From assembly GCA_030603485.1 (NCBI GenBank), contig JAUVXS010000028.1:1-14558 (forward strand): DNA of 14,558 bases, in the 5' to 3' direction. The translations under genes were made by a program, and so were the position numbers. Under the pieces are notes generated by a model. It had not been told where the DNA came from, searched no databases, and saw nothing but the letters and a program-made list of their open reading frames with translations. Below are positions 1 to 6,268 of the stretch, piece by piece. Positions within the stretch are counted from its first letter, which is position 1. Each line of letters opens with the position of its first letter. Source of the stretch: Dehalococcoidia bacterium (lineage in GTDB: Bacteria > Chloroflexota > Dehalococcoidia > GIF9 > AB-539-J10).

Positions 1-1
1 A

Positions 2-271
2 ACCTATACTGATGAATATATGCTTTACCTCAAATCATTAGTTGACAGCACAGTATTTTCCAGTGTTACCGAGGCCCAGCAAAAAGCTGGTAAGGTATTC
101 AATGAAAGTGAAGCCCTTGACATTGGAATCCAAGCTGAGAAAGATTCCATCCTCTTTTACACAGAATTACAGAGCTTGGTGAGGGAGCGGGACCGCAAAG
201 TAGTCCTCAACACATTGGATGAAGAAAAAAAGCATCTGCGCCAGCTTGCGGAACTCAAGAGAAAATTATAG
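2..271 (+). CDS. Ferritin-like (rubrerythrin-type) protein, C-terminal part
   Basis: The gene enters from the left edge: the frame is open from base 2, so the ATG at 20 is probably internal. What remains is the second half of a ferritin-like four-helix bundle. A helix with AEKDSILFY carries one Glu iron ligand and a later helix carries DEEKKH, the ExxH motif of diiron sites. The residues before it (DEYMLYLKSLVD) look like the linker before the third helix of two-repeat ferritin-like proteins. Such proteins bind a diiron centre and act in peroxide reduction or iron handling in the cytoplasm; the exact activity cannot be told from half a protein. It stops 51 nt before the desulforedoxin gene and another ferritin-like protein follows, so it probably belongs to the same transcription unit. 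Family is fairly sure, function is not. Confidence 0.75.
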   Translation, partial: TYTDEYMLYLKSLVDSTVFSSVTEAQQKAGKVFNESEALDIGIQAEKDSILFYTELQSLVRERDRKVVLNTLDEEKKHLRQLAELKRKL

Positions 272-322
272 AGAACGTGAATTCTGGCTTTTTGCTCGCT
301 ATAAAAAATTAAGGAGGTAAAA

Positions 323-448
323 ATGGCTGTTGAAAAAGTTGGCGAAAAATATCGCTGCAATGTCTGTGGCAATGAAGTGACGGTGACCAAGGCTAGCGGC
401 GGTACTCTAGTCTGTTGTGGTCAGGATATGGAATTAATTAGCTCGTAA
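323..448 (+). CDS. dsr: Desulforedoxin (41 aa, free-standing)
   Basis: A 41-residue protein with the desulforedoxin cysteine pattern: CNVC (C12, C15) and the adjacent pair C31-C32 in GGTLVCCGQDM. In Desulfovibrio desulforedoxin these four cysteines hold one Fe(Cys)4 centre in a small homodimer. The same fold is the N-terminal domain of desulfoferrodoxin (superoxide reductase). Here no superoxide reductase domain follows: the frame ends in TAA and the next gene starts 21 nt later. Its likely role is small electron carrier for a neighbouring diiron or flavodiiron enzyme (inference). The start is an ATG 7 nt after AAGGAGG at 311-317. It lies between two ferritin-like genes, which suggests a peroxide or iron-stress role. 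A gene this short is easily missed by automatic calling. Confidence 0.9.
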   Translation: MAVEKVGEKYRCNVCGNEVTVTKASGGTLVCCGQDMELISS

Positions 449-469
449 GGTATTAAGAGGAGCGCGCAA

Positions 470-1000
470 ATGGAAAACGAACAGGCCAGGACGATAGAGG
501 TACTTCAGCTCGCTGTTCGAATGGAGGTAGAGGGCAAGGAGTTTTACCAGAAGGCAAGTCAGAAAAGCAGCAACAAGCTAGCGGAGGAACTGTTTCAGCA
601 GCTAGCCGATGAAGAAGACGTTCACCGTAAGAAATTTGAGGAAATATATGAAGTCCTCAAGAAAGGGCAGAGTTGGCCTGATATAGAACCACCATTCGAG
701 AAAGGGAAACGACTCAAGTCTCTGTTCGCCAAAGCCACTAAAGCGCTGGGCAGCAAGTTTAAAGTGGCCGAGTCTGAACTTGAAGCTATCAAGATAGCTA
801 TGGATATGGAGAGCAAGTCTTATAGTTTATATCATTCACGAAGCGAAGAAAGCACCCTCCCTGTGGAAAAGCGGTTCTACGAGACTCTGGCGGGTGAGGA
901 GCGGGGGCACCATCTTGCCCTTCTCGATTCCTACGAGTATCTCAGTGATCCTGCGGGGTGGTTTACCAAAAGAGAACATTGGTCATTGGATGGAGCTTAA
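470..1000 (+). CDS. Ferritin-like diiron protein (rubrerythrin family, no rubredoxin domain)
   Basis: A 176-residue two-repeat ferritin-like protein. The ligands fit a complete diiron site: EVEGKEFY around E21, DEEDVH with E49 and H52, MESKSYSLY with E114, and EERGHH with E144 and H147. The C-terminal DPAGWFTKREHWSLDG is a tail I associate with this ferritin family in anaerobes. There is no CxxC knuckle, so it would need a separate electron donor if it is a peroxidase; the desulforedoxin just upstream is a candidate (inference). The ATG sits 7 nt after AAGAGGAG at 455-462. It ends 23 nt before sufC, which suggests co-transcription with Fe-S assembly genes. Peroxide reductase, iron store or iron donor are all possible. 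Confidence 0.85.
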   Translation: MENEQARTIEVLQLAVRMEVEGKEFYQKASQKSSNKLAEELFQQLADEEDVHRKKFEEIYEVLKKGQSWPDIEPPFEKGKRLKSLFAKATKALGSKFKVAESELEAIKIAMDMESKSYSLYHSRSEESTLPVEKRFYETLAGEERGHHLALLDSYEYLSDPAGWFTKREHWSLDGA

Positions 1001-1010
1001 ATAAACAAAT

Positions 1011-1016
1011 AGGAGG
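1011..1016 (+). promoter_or_regulatory. Ribosome binding site fixing the sufC start
   Basis: A perfect AGGAGG lies 7 nt before GTG at 1024. It supports that GTG over the upstream in-frame GTG at 958, which would run back into the previous gene and add about 22 residues that do not belong to an ABC ATPase. Confidence 0.8.
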
Positions 1017-1023
1017 ATACAAC

Positions 1024-1791
1024 GTGGGGGATGGTGCTTTAAGCATTGAGCAGCTAACTGTAGAGGTGGAGGGGCGGGAGATTTTGCGTAACATAAATTT
1101 GGGGATGAAGCTTGGCGAGACCCATGTCCTTTTCGGTCCCAACGGCAGCGGGAAAACCACTTTGCTCATGGCGATAATGGGTTTCCCCAAGTATCGGATA
1201 ACCAGAGGTAAAATCATTTTCAAAGGCCAGGACATAACTATGTTGCCGCTGGATGAGAGAGCCCGCTTGGGGATTGGTATGTCCTTCCAACGGCCACCGG
1301 TGGTTCGGGGTGTAAAAATGCGTGACATGGTGGCTGCCTGCCTCAAGGGTCAAGAACATGAAGAGCGCATCAGTCAACTCGCAGAAAAAGCTGACCTGGC
1401 CGATTTTCTGGATAGGGAGATGAACTACGGGTTTTCGGGAGGGGAGATAAAGCGTTCCGAGCTGATGCAACTACTGGCGCAGAAGCCTGCACTAACATTG
1501 ATAGATGAGCCTGAATCAGGCGTTGACCTGGTAAATATCTCCCTTATCGGTGAACTGTTAAATAGCCTGCTGGAAAAAGATTGTCCCATATCTGAGCGAA
1601 AATCCATGGGGCTCATCATTACCCATACTGGTCATATCCTGGACTATGTTAACGCCCGCACAGGCTATGTTATGTATGATGGTGTAATCGGATGCGAGGG
1701 AGACTCCCGTGAGATTTTAACTAGTATTAGAGAGAAAGGCTATCAGGAATGTATCAACTGCTTTCTGAGGAGGAAGGCCTCAAGTGGTTGA
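1024..1791 (+). CDS. sufC: SufC-type ABC ATPase of Fe-S cluster assembly
   Basis: A 255-residue soluble ABC ATPase that powers the SufB(D) scaffold building Fe-S clusters in the cytoplasm. All ATPase motifs are present: Walker A GPNGSGKTT at 38-46, Q-loop Q89, signature FSGGE at 137-141, Walker B with D161-E162 in LTLIDEPESGVD, and switch His H201. The EPESGVD form after Walker B resembles SufC (usually EPDSGLD) rather than a transporter ATPase, and no permease is nearby. It starts with GTG behind a perfect AGGAGG and overlaps the start of sufB by 8 nt, so translation is coupled. A C-terminal CINC (C243, C246) adds a possible metal-binding pair; I think such tails occur in SufC of other anaerobes but could not check. 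No SufD, SufS or SufU is seen nearby. Confidence 0.92.
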   Translation: MGDGALSIEQLTVEVEGREILRNINLGMKLGETHVLFGPNGSGKTTLLMAIMGFPKYRITRGKIIFKGQDITMLPLDERARLGIGMSFQRPPVVRGVKMRDMVAACLKGQEHEERISQLAEKADLADFLDREMNYGFSGGEIKRSELMQLLAQKPALTLIDEPESGVDLVNISLIGELLNSLLEKDCPISERKSMGLIITHTGHILDYVNARTGYVMYDGVIGCEGDSREILTSIREKGYQECINCFLRRKASSG

Positions 1792-3019
1792 AATGGTATC
1801 GTCTGAGACACACAAGGCAAAAGCCAGAGCAGCAGCTGCCAAACCAGCGGCATTCGGTGAGGATATAGATTTAGACACTTATGTCAGCTCAGCCGAGGAG
1901 CAACTTTCCCAGGTTGACCCGTCGGGGCTCCCTGCCAGGGCCAAAGAACGGATGCTGGAGGCAGGAGTCATTTTAGATGACCTGGACCAAAGAGCAGGGA
2001 CCTTTATCCAGATGGATAACGCTCCAGTTCATAGTTCGGTCAGACAAGAAGGTGTGGAAGTGATGGCAATCAGCCAGGCTCTGGAAAGGTATGACTGGCT
2101 GTCGGACTACTGGTGGCAGGCAGTAGCCGTGGATACCGATAAGTACACCGCCAGTATAGAGCTGAACCAGCATAACGGCTACTTCATCAGGACACTGCCT
2201 GGCTATAAGACCATTTACCCTGTTCAGGCCTGTCTCTATCTGGCAAAAGCACGGCTTGCTCAGAATGTGCACAATATTATCATTGCTGAAGAAGACTCGG
2301 AGTTGCATATCATTACCGGTTGTACCACTGCTTCTGACGAAGAGGCCGGCCTGCATCTGGGCGTCTCTGAGTTCTACATAAAGAAAGGGGCTAAGGTTAC
2401 CTTTACCATGATACATAACTGGAATCCAGAGGTAGCAGTTCGCCCCCGCTCGGCAGCAATTATCGAACAGGATGGCTTATTCCTCAGTAATTATGTGCTT
2501 ACGAGGCCAGTCCGTTCGCTACAAATGTATCCCACAGCCAGGTGTGTGGGCGAAAACGCAATTGTCAGGTTCAACAGTATTCTGGTAGCAGCTCCGGGGT
2601 CATCGCTGGACGTTGGTTCTCGGGTCATCCTCGATGCTAAAGGGGCGAAAACGGAAATCATATCACGGGCCATAACTGCCGGAGGGAACATTGTTGCCCG
2701 GGGCTATATAGAAGGCAATGCCCCTGATGTCAAGGGTCATCTGGAATGTCGTGGGCTGATTCTGATGGGCGAGGGCATAATCCATGCCATACCCGAGCTT
2801 AAAGGTACTTTGGCTGGCATCGACCTGTCCCACGAGGCGGCAATAGGCAAGATAGCTGAGGAGGAAATAGAGTATCTTATGGCACGAGGGCTGACCCGAA
2901 GCGAAGCTACTGCCACAATAGTCAGAGGATTTCTCAGGGTGGATATAGAAGGATTACCACCCTTACTCGGTGCCGAGTTACAGCGGGCTATTGAAGCCAG
3001 TGAAAAGGACATTATGTAA
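1784..3019 (+). CDS. sufB: SufB/SufD-family Fe-S scaffold protein
   Basis: A 411-residue SufB-family protein, the scaffold on which SufC drives Fe-S cluster assembly. The C-terminal half shows the family beta-helix and closing signature: a polar strand region around 260-340, then SHEAAIGKIAEEE at 349-361 and YLMARGL..SEA before a last helix. C322 (GHLECRGL) probably matches the catalytic Cys of E. coli SufB, and H350-E351 the conserved His-Glu pair near the cluster (inference from pattern). The N-terminus is shorter than E. coli SufB, as in the SufB of archaea and deep anaerobes. It starts with GTG after GAGGAGGAAGG (1767-1777) inside sufC; an ATG three codons on is possible. With only sufC beside it, this is the minimal two-gene form; a SufB homodimer would replace SufB-SufD. 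Confidence 0.9.
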   Translation: MVEMVSSETHKAKARAAAAKPAAFGEDIDLDTYVSSAEEQLSQVDPSGLPARAKERMLEAGVILDDLDQRAGTFIQMDNAPVHSSVRQEGVEVMAISQALERYDWLSDYWWQAVAVDTDKYTASIELNQHNGYFIRTLPGYKTIYPVQACLYLAKARLAQNVHNIIIAEEDSELHIITGCTTASDEEAGLHLGVSEFYIKKGAKVTFTMIHNWNPEVAVRPRSAAIIEQDGLFLSNYVLTRPVRSLQMYPTARCVGENAIVRFNSILVAAPGSSLDVGSRVILDAKGAKTEIISRAITAGGNIVARGYIEGNAPDVKGHLECRGLILMGEGIIHAIPELKGTLAGIDLSHEAAIGKIAEEEIEYLMARGLTRSEATATIVRGFLRVDIEGLPPLLGAELQRAIEASEKDIM

Positions 3020-3075
3020 ATAATACTGACGGAATGATGGTCAGACAAGTTAGAACACAGTAAGGAGGTGAAGCA

Positions 3076-3318
3076 ATGTTTGAGCAATGTCCGGGAGCCA
3101 GCAACATAAGGACGCCGACGATTGAGCTAAAGACGTGTCCACAATGCGGCACGGAGATAGAAATGTTTTCCTCTGACATGCAAATGGATTGTCCTAAATG
3201 TGGATTTATCGTCTATAACGATTTGGAGTCATGTATTCAGTGGTGCGAATATGCCAAGGAATGCGTTGGAGAAGAAGTCTATGAAAGGTTAATGAAAAAG
3301 GTGTCGAAACAAGAGTAG
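3076..3318 (+). CDS. Eight-cysteine zinc-ribbon protein, function unknown
   Basis: An 80-residue protein with eight cysteines. C21xxC24 (CPQCGTE) and C39xxC42 (CPKCGF) form a zinc-ribbon-like pair. A second group, C53xxxC57 and C63 in SCIQWCEYAKEC, together with C5 near the N-terminus, could bind another metal or an Fe-S cluster. I do not recognise a named family, though a CxxWCxxAxxC tail like this is familiar as a small domain in anaerobe proteins. The ATG follows TAAGGAGGTG (3061-3070) at good spacing. It lies 56 nt after sufB and 39 nt before the ferredoxin gene, so it probably belongs to the Fe-S operon and may carry metal or act as an assembly accessory. That role rests only on position and cysteine content. 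Confidence 0.8.
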   Translation: MFEQCPGASNIRTPTIELKTCPQCGTEIEMFSSDMQMDCPKCGFIVYNDLESCIQWCEYAKECVGEEVYERLMKKVSKQE

Positions 3319-3357
3319 AAAGACACCAGGTGAGATGCGACAAGGAGAGTTAGTGGG

Positions 3358-4080
3358 ATGAAAAGAAAAATCATCAAAATCGATGAGGAGAAGTGTGATG
3401 GTTGTGGTGTCTGCGTGCCGGCCTGTGTCGAGGGGGCACTTCAGATTGTCAATGGCAAAGCTAAGCTCATGAGTGAGACATACTGCGATGGGCTCGGCGC
3501 CTGTATCGGAGAATGCCCCCAGGGAGCTATCACCGTTGAAGAAAGGGAAGCCGAGGATTTTGATGACGAGGCAGCGAGACGTCACCTAGAGGAGAAAGAA
3601 GAGGTTACGGAGAAACTTCCCTGTGGCTGCTCTTCAGCTACGGTTGCTCAGTTCGAGGGGCCAGAATCAGAGGCACTTGCCTTTGAAGACGCAATCCCCT
3701 GCCAGTCCATGCTTGGGCACTGGCCAGTTCAACTTACCCTTGTGCCCCCGACGGCGCCTTTCCTCCAGGGAGCTGACCTGCTGCTGGTGGCGGACTGTGT
3801 TCCTTTTGCCTATGCTGGCTTTCACCAGCACTTCCTTAGAGATCATGCTCTGCTGGTGGCTTGCCCCAAGCTGGATGACTTCCAGGCCCATCAGATGAAA
3901 CTGACTCAGATCCTGCGTCAGGCAGAAGTGAAGAGCCTCACTGTGGTGCATATGGAAGTACCCTGTTGTTCCGGGTTGGTACATATGGCAAAACAGGCAG
4001 TGCAATTAAGCGGTAAAAATATCCCTCTTAAAGAAGTGACCATTGGGATCAGGGGTAACGTAAAGTCCGATAGTTCATAA
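3358..4080 (+). CDS. 4Fe-4S ferredoxin with long C-terminal domain
   Basis: A 240-residue iron-sulfur protein. Residues 1-60 are a bacterial ferredoxin domain: C13, C16, C19 and C23 form a full CxxCxxCxxxC motif. The second motif, CDGLGACIGECP (C43, C49, C53), has Leu46 where the second Cys would be. One normal 4Fe-4S cluster is therefore certain; the second site is altered. After an acidic linker (60-88) comes a CGC pair (C89, C91) and a domain of about 130 residues with HWPVQLTLVPP, LLLVADCVPFAY, CPKLDD and MEVPCCSGL (C203-C204). I recognise this domain arrangement from ferredoxin-type proteins of Clostridia and other anaerobes, with no proven function. It is cytoplasmic and is the last gene of the sufCB cluster. 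AAGGAG at 3342-3347 precedes the ATG. Confidence 0.85.
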   Translation: MKRKIIKIDEEKCDGCGVCVPACVEGALQIVNGKAKLMSETYCDGLGACIGECPQGAITVEEREAEDFDDEAARRHLEEKEEVTEKLPCGCSSATVAQFEGPESEALAFEDAIPCQSMLGHWPVQLTLVPPTAPFLQGADLLLVADCVPFAYAGFHQHFLRDHALLVACPKLDDFQAHQMKLTQILRQAEVKSLTVVHMEVPCCSGLVHMAKQAVQLSGKNIPLKEVTIGIRGNVKSDSS

Positions 4081-4217
4081 CAGAAGAAGGCTATCTGATT
4101 GGTTGTTGATAATACAACGGAAATGCTTGGAAACGGCATGTGCAATGACTGCTTTTTGGGTCATGTCAGTGTTATTGAGTATATCAGAGGGTAAATAAGG
4201 CCGAGAGGAGTTTATAC
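4081..4217 (+). other. Gap with a possible CxxC micro-ORF
   Basis: No confident gene is seen in these 137 bases. A frame open from 4099 (TTG) to the TAA at 4192-4194 would give about 31 residues, or 23 from the ATG at 4123. It contains GMCNDCFLGH, with a CxxC pair. No good ribosome site precedes either start, so it may be a chance frame or a remnant. GAGAGGAG at 4203-4210 serves the GTG of the next gene. Confidence 0.3.
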
Positions 4218-4901
4218 GTGAATCTTAAGGCTCTACATGACTGCAGCTACGGTTTATATGTGATAAGTTCCAGAAAAGGAGACAGCTTTAATGGACAAAT
4301 CGCCAACACCGTGTTTCAAGTCACATCTGACCCGCCAACTATTGCCGTGAGTATTAATAAACAGAATCTGACTCATGAATTTATCAGTGAAAGCAAAGTC
4401 TTTACTGCTTCTATACTATCACAGGATACACCCCTCTCTTTCATCGGTCATTTTGGCTTCAAATCGGGTCGGGAAATAGACAAACTCAGAGATGTCAATT
4501 ATAAACTAGGTGAAACCAAGGCTCCCATTATACTTGACCATAGCTTAGCTTACCTCGAGGCCAGAGTAATTAATCAAGTGGATGTCGGGACTCACACTAT
4601 CTTTATCGGGGAGCTTATGGAAGCGGATGTTCTCAGAGAAGGTGAACCAATGACTTATGCCTACTACCATCAGGTTAAGAGAGGCACTACTCCCAAGACA
4701 GCTCCCAGCTACATCGAAGAAAGAAAGGAGACCGTATCAAAAATGGCGAAATACGAATGCACTGTTTGCGGATATACCTATGACCCCGAGGCGGGCGATC
4801 CCGACGGCGGTATAAAGCCGGGAACGCCTTTTGAGGAATTACCCGACGACTGGGTATGCCCTGTCTGCGGAGCAAGCAAGGACCAGTTCGAAAAAGTATA
4901 G
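4218..4901 (+). CDS. hrb: Flavin reductase-rubredoxin fusion (high-molecular-weight rubredoxin)
   Basis: A 227-residue fusion. Residues 1 to about 155 are a flavin reductase-like FMN-binding domain, with NGQIANTVFQVTSDPP, LTHEFI and FGFKSGREIDK. Residues 176-227 are a complete rubredoxin: CTVCGY (C181, C184), the conserved DPDGGIKPGTPFEELPDDW and CPVCGA (C214, C217). This is the layout of Hrb from Moorella, which takes electrons from NADH and passes them to the flavodiiron protein FprA for NO or O2 reduction. The next gene is an FprA starting 6 nt after this stop, which strongly supports that pairing. The start is GTG after GAGAGGAG (4203-4210). The rubredoxin part begins with MAKYECTVCGY, which looks like the start of a free rubredoxin. 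Confidence 0.92.
   Translation: MNLKALHDCSYGLYVISSRKGDSFNGQIANTVFQVTSDPPTIAVSINKQNLTHEFISESKVFTASILSQDTPLSFIGHFGFKSGREIDKLRDVNYKLGETKAPIILDHSLAYLEARVINQVDVGTHTIFIGELMEADVLREGEPMTYAYYHQVKRGTTPKTAPSYIEERKETVSKMAKYECTVCGYTYDPEAGDPDGGIKPGTPFEELPDDWVCPVCGASKDQFEKV
4724..4745 (+). promoter_or_regulatory. Possible internal start for free rubredoxin inside hrb
   Basis: AAAGGAG at 4724-4730 lies 12 nt before an in-frame ATG at 4743, exactly where the rubredoxin domain begins. The spacing is longer than ideal. It could give a separate 52-residue rubredoxin, or be the scar of a gene fusion, or be chance. Confidence 0.35.
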
Positions 4902-4907
4902 GAATAC

Positions 4908-6086
4908 ATGAAAGCAAGACAGATAAAGACAAATGTTTACTGGGTAGGCGCTATTGACTGGGACAGGCGTCTCTTTGACGCTCTGATACCTCTTCCCGAT
5001 GGAACAAGCTATAACGCCTACCTGGTGCAAGGCAGCCGGAAAGTTGCCTTGATAGATTCTGTGGACCCCTCCATGACGGAAGTCCTCATGGCTTATCTTG
5101 AGAATTTTCCCGTCGTTGACTATGTCATTGCCAACCATGCCGAGCAAGACCACTCTGGCAGCATCCCCCGGGTTCTGGCGAAGTATCCCGATGCCAAAGT
5201 AATCACTACGCCCAAAGGCCAGGATGTGCTCGTGGCTCTCTTGCTTATCCCGGAGGATAGATTTATCACTGTAAGCGATGGTGAAACTTTATCACTGGGG
5301 GATAAAACCCTGGAATTTATCCATGCTCCCTGGGTACACTGGCCTGAGACCATGCTTACATATTTACGGGAAGACAGGATACTCTTCCCTTGCGACCTTT
5401 TTGGCTCCCATCTGGCCAGCACAGACTTGTATGTAGCTGATGAAGGGCAAGTCTATGAAGCGGCTAAAAGATACTATGCCGAAATCATGATGCCCTTCCG
5501 CACCAGTATTGAGAAACATTTGGAGAAGCTAAAAAGTTATAAGATAGACGTCATCGCCCCCAGTCACGGTCTCCTCCATAATAAAGCATCTTTCATCCTG
5601 GAAGCATATCGAAGCTGGGTAACCGGCCCACCAAGAAACATAGTGGTCTTGCCTTATATCTCAATGCATGGAAGCACACAAAGAATGGTGGAATATCTTG
5701 TTGGAGCCCTGGCTGGCAAAGGTGTCACCGTTAAGCAGTTCAATCTGGCTGCAACTGATATTGGGAAACTGGCCATGGCATTGGTGGACGCCGCTACTAT
5801 GGTCATTGGCGCACCTACAGTTCTGGTGGGTCCGCATCCTAACGTCGCCCATGCAGCATTCTTGGCCAACGCTTTAAGACCCAGGCTCCAGTTCGTCTCC
5901 ATCATTGGCTCCTATGGCTGGGGCAGCAAGGCTGTGGAGCAACTCACAGGAATGATTCCCAACCTTAAGGCGGAAGTGCTGGACCCCGTAATCTGCAAGG
6001 GGTCTCCCAGGGATGAGGATTTCAAAGCCCTGGACAACCTGGCTAGCACCATCGCAAAAAAGCATAAAGAGAGTGGCTTTGCCTGA
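4908..6086 (+). CDS. fprA: A-type flavodiiron protein (O2/NO reductase)
   Basis: A 392-residue flavodiiron protein that reduces O2 to water or NO to N2O in the cytoplasm of anaerobes, using electrons from rubredoxin. The metallo-beta-lactamase-like domain (1-245) carries the diiron ligands in the expected places: H77, E79, D81 and H82 (NHAEQDHSG), H144 (HWPETM), D163 (PCDLFGSH) and H220 (PSHGLL). A flavodoxin domain follows (245-385), with the phosphate loop around SMHGSTQRM, GAPTVL and GSYGWGSKA for FMN. Length is typical for the two-domain FprA class and there is no extra rubredoxin domain, which fits the separate Hrb upstream. The ATG is 6 nt after the hrb stop with only a short AGGAA site, so translation is probably coupled to hrb. 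Confidence 0.94.
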   Translation: MKARQIKTNVYWVGAIDWDRRLFDALIPLPDGTSYNAYLVQGSRKVALIDSVDPSMTEVLMAYLENFPVVDYVIANHAEQDHSGSIPRVLAKYPDAKVITTPKGQDVLVALLLIPEDRFITVSDGETLSLGDKTLEFIHAPWVHWPETMLTYLREDRILFPCDLFGSHLASTDLYVADEGQVYEAAKRYYAEIMMPFRTSIEKHLEKLKSYKIDVIAPSHGLLHNKASFILEAYRSWVTGPPRNIVVLPYISMHGSTQRMVEYLVGALAGKGVTVKQFNLAATDIGKLAMALVDAATMVIGAPTVLVGPHPNVAHAAFLANALRPRLQFVSIIGSYGWGSKAVEQLTGMIPNLKAEVLDPVICKGSPRDEDFKALDNLASTIAKKHKESGFA

Positions 6087-6268
6087 CAATGTCTTACTAG
6101 GAAAGAGGGTAGGATGTCCAAAGCAATGGGAAAGAAGAGCAGCCCCAGCAATTAACCAATGTGTTGTGAAGCTGGAAGGAGCGGCATCTAAGTAGAAATA
6201 TGGCTCGCTTCACCATAAACTGCAAGTTCTGAATCTAAGCTGTGAAGGCGTAGGGTAGGGAAAGGATA
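6087..6268 (+). other. Gap before the copper ATPase gene
   Basis: This 182-base gap holds no confident gene. A 13-codon frame starts at 6114 after GAGGGTAGG, and another frame stays open to 6195, but neither looks like a known protein. No clear CsoR- or CopY-type operator was recognised. The copA ribosome site is GGGAAAGG at about 6258-6265. A promoter is expected here because the operon content changes, but none of good quality was seen. Confidence 0.4.

Noticed and set aside
958..1023. Longer sufC start at the GTG at 958
   Set aside because: It lies inside the previous gene, has no ribosome site and adds residues foreign to ABC ATPases; the GTG at 1024 has a perfect AGGAGG.
3026..3044. Terminator after sufB (CTGAC/GTCAG stem)
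   Set aside because: The stem is only 5 bp, with a 9-nt loop and no T-run; the next gene follows closely.
6013..6195. 60-residue + strand frame overlapping the end of fprA
   Set aside because: Half is an out-of-frame shadow of fprA and the rest (CPKQWERRAAPAINQ) resembles nothing known; no ribosome site.
6241..6262. CsoR-type operator before copA
   Set aside because: GTAGGGTAGGG looks slightly like half of a CsoR site, but the second arm is missing.
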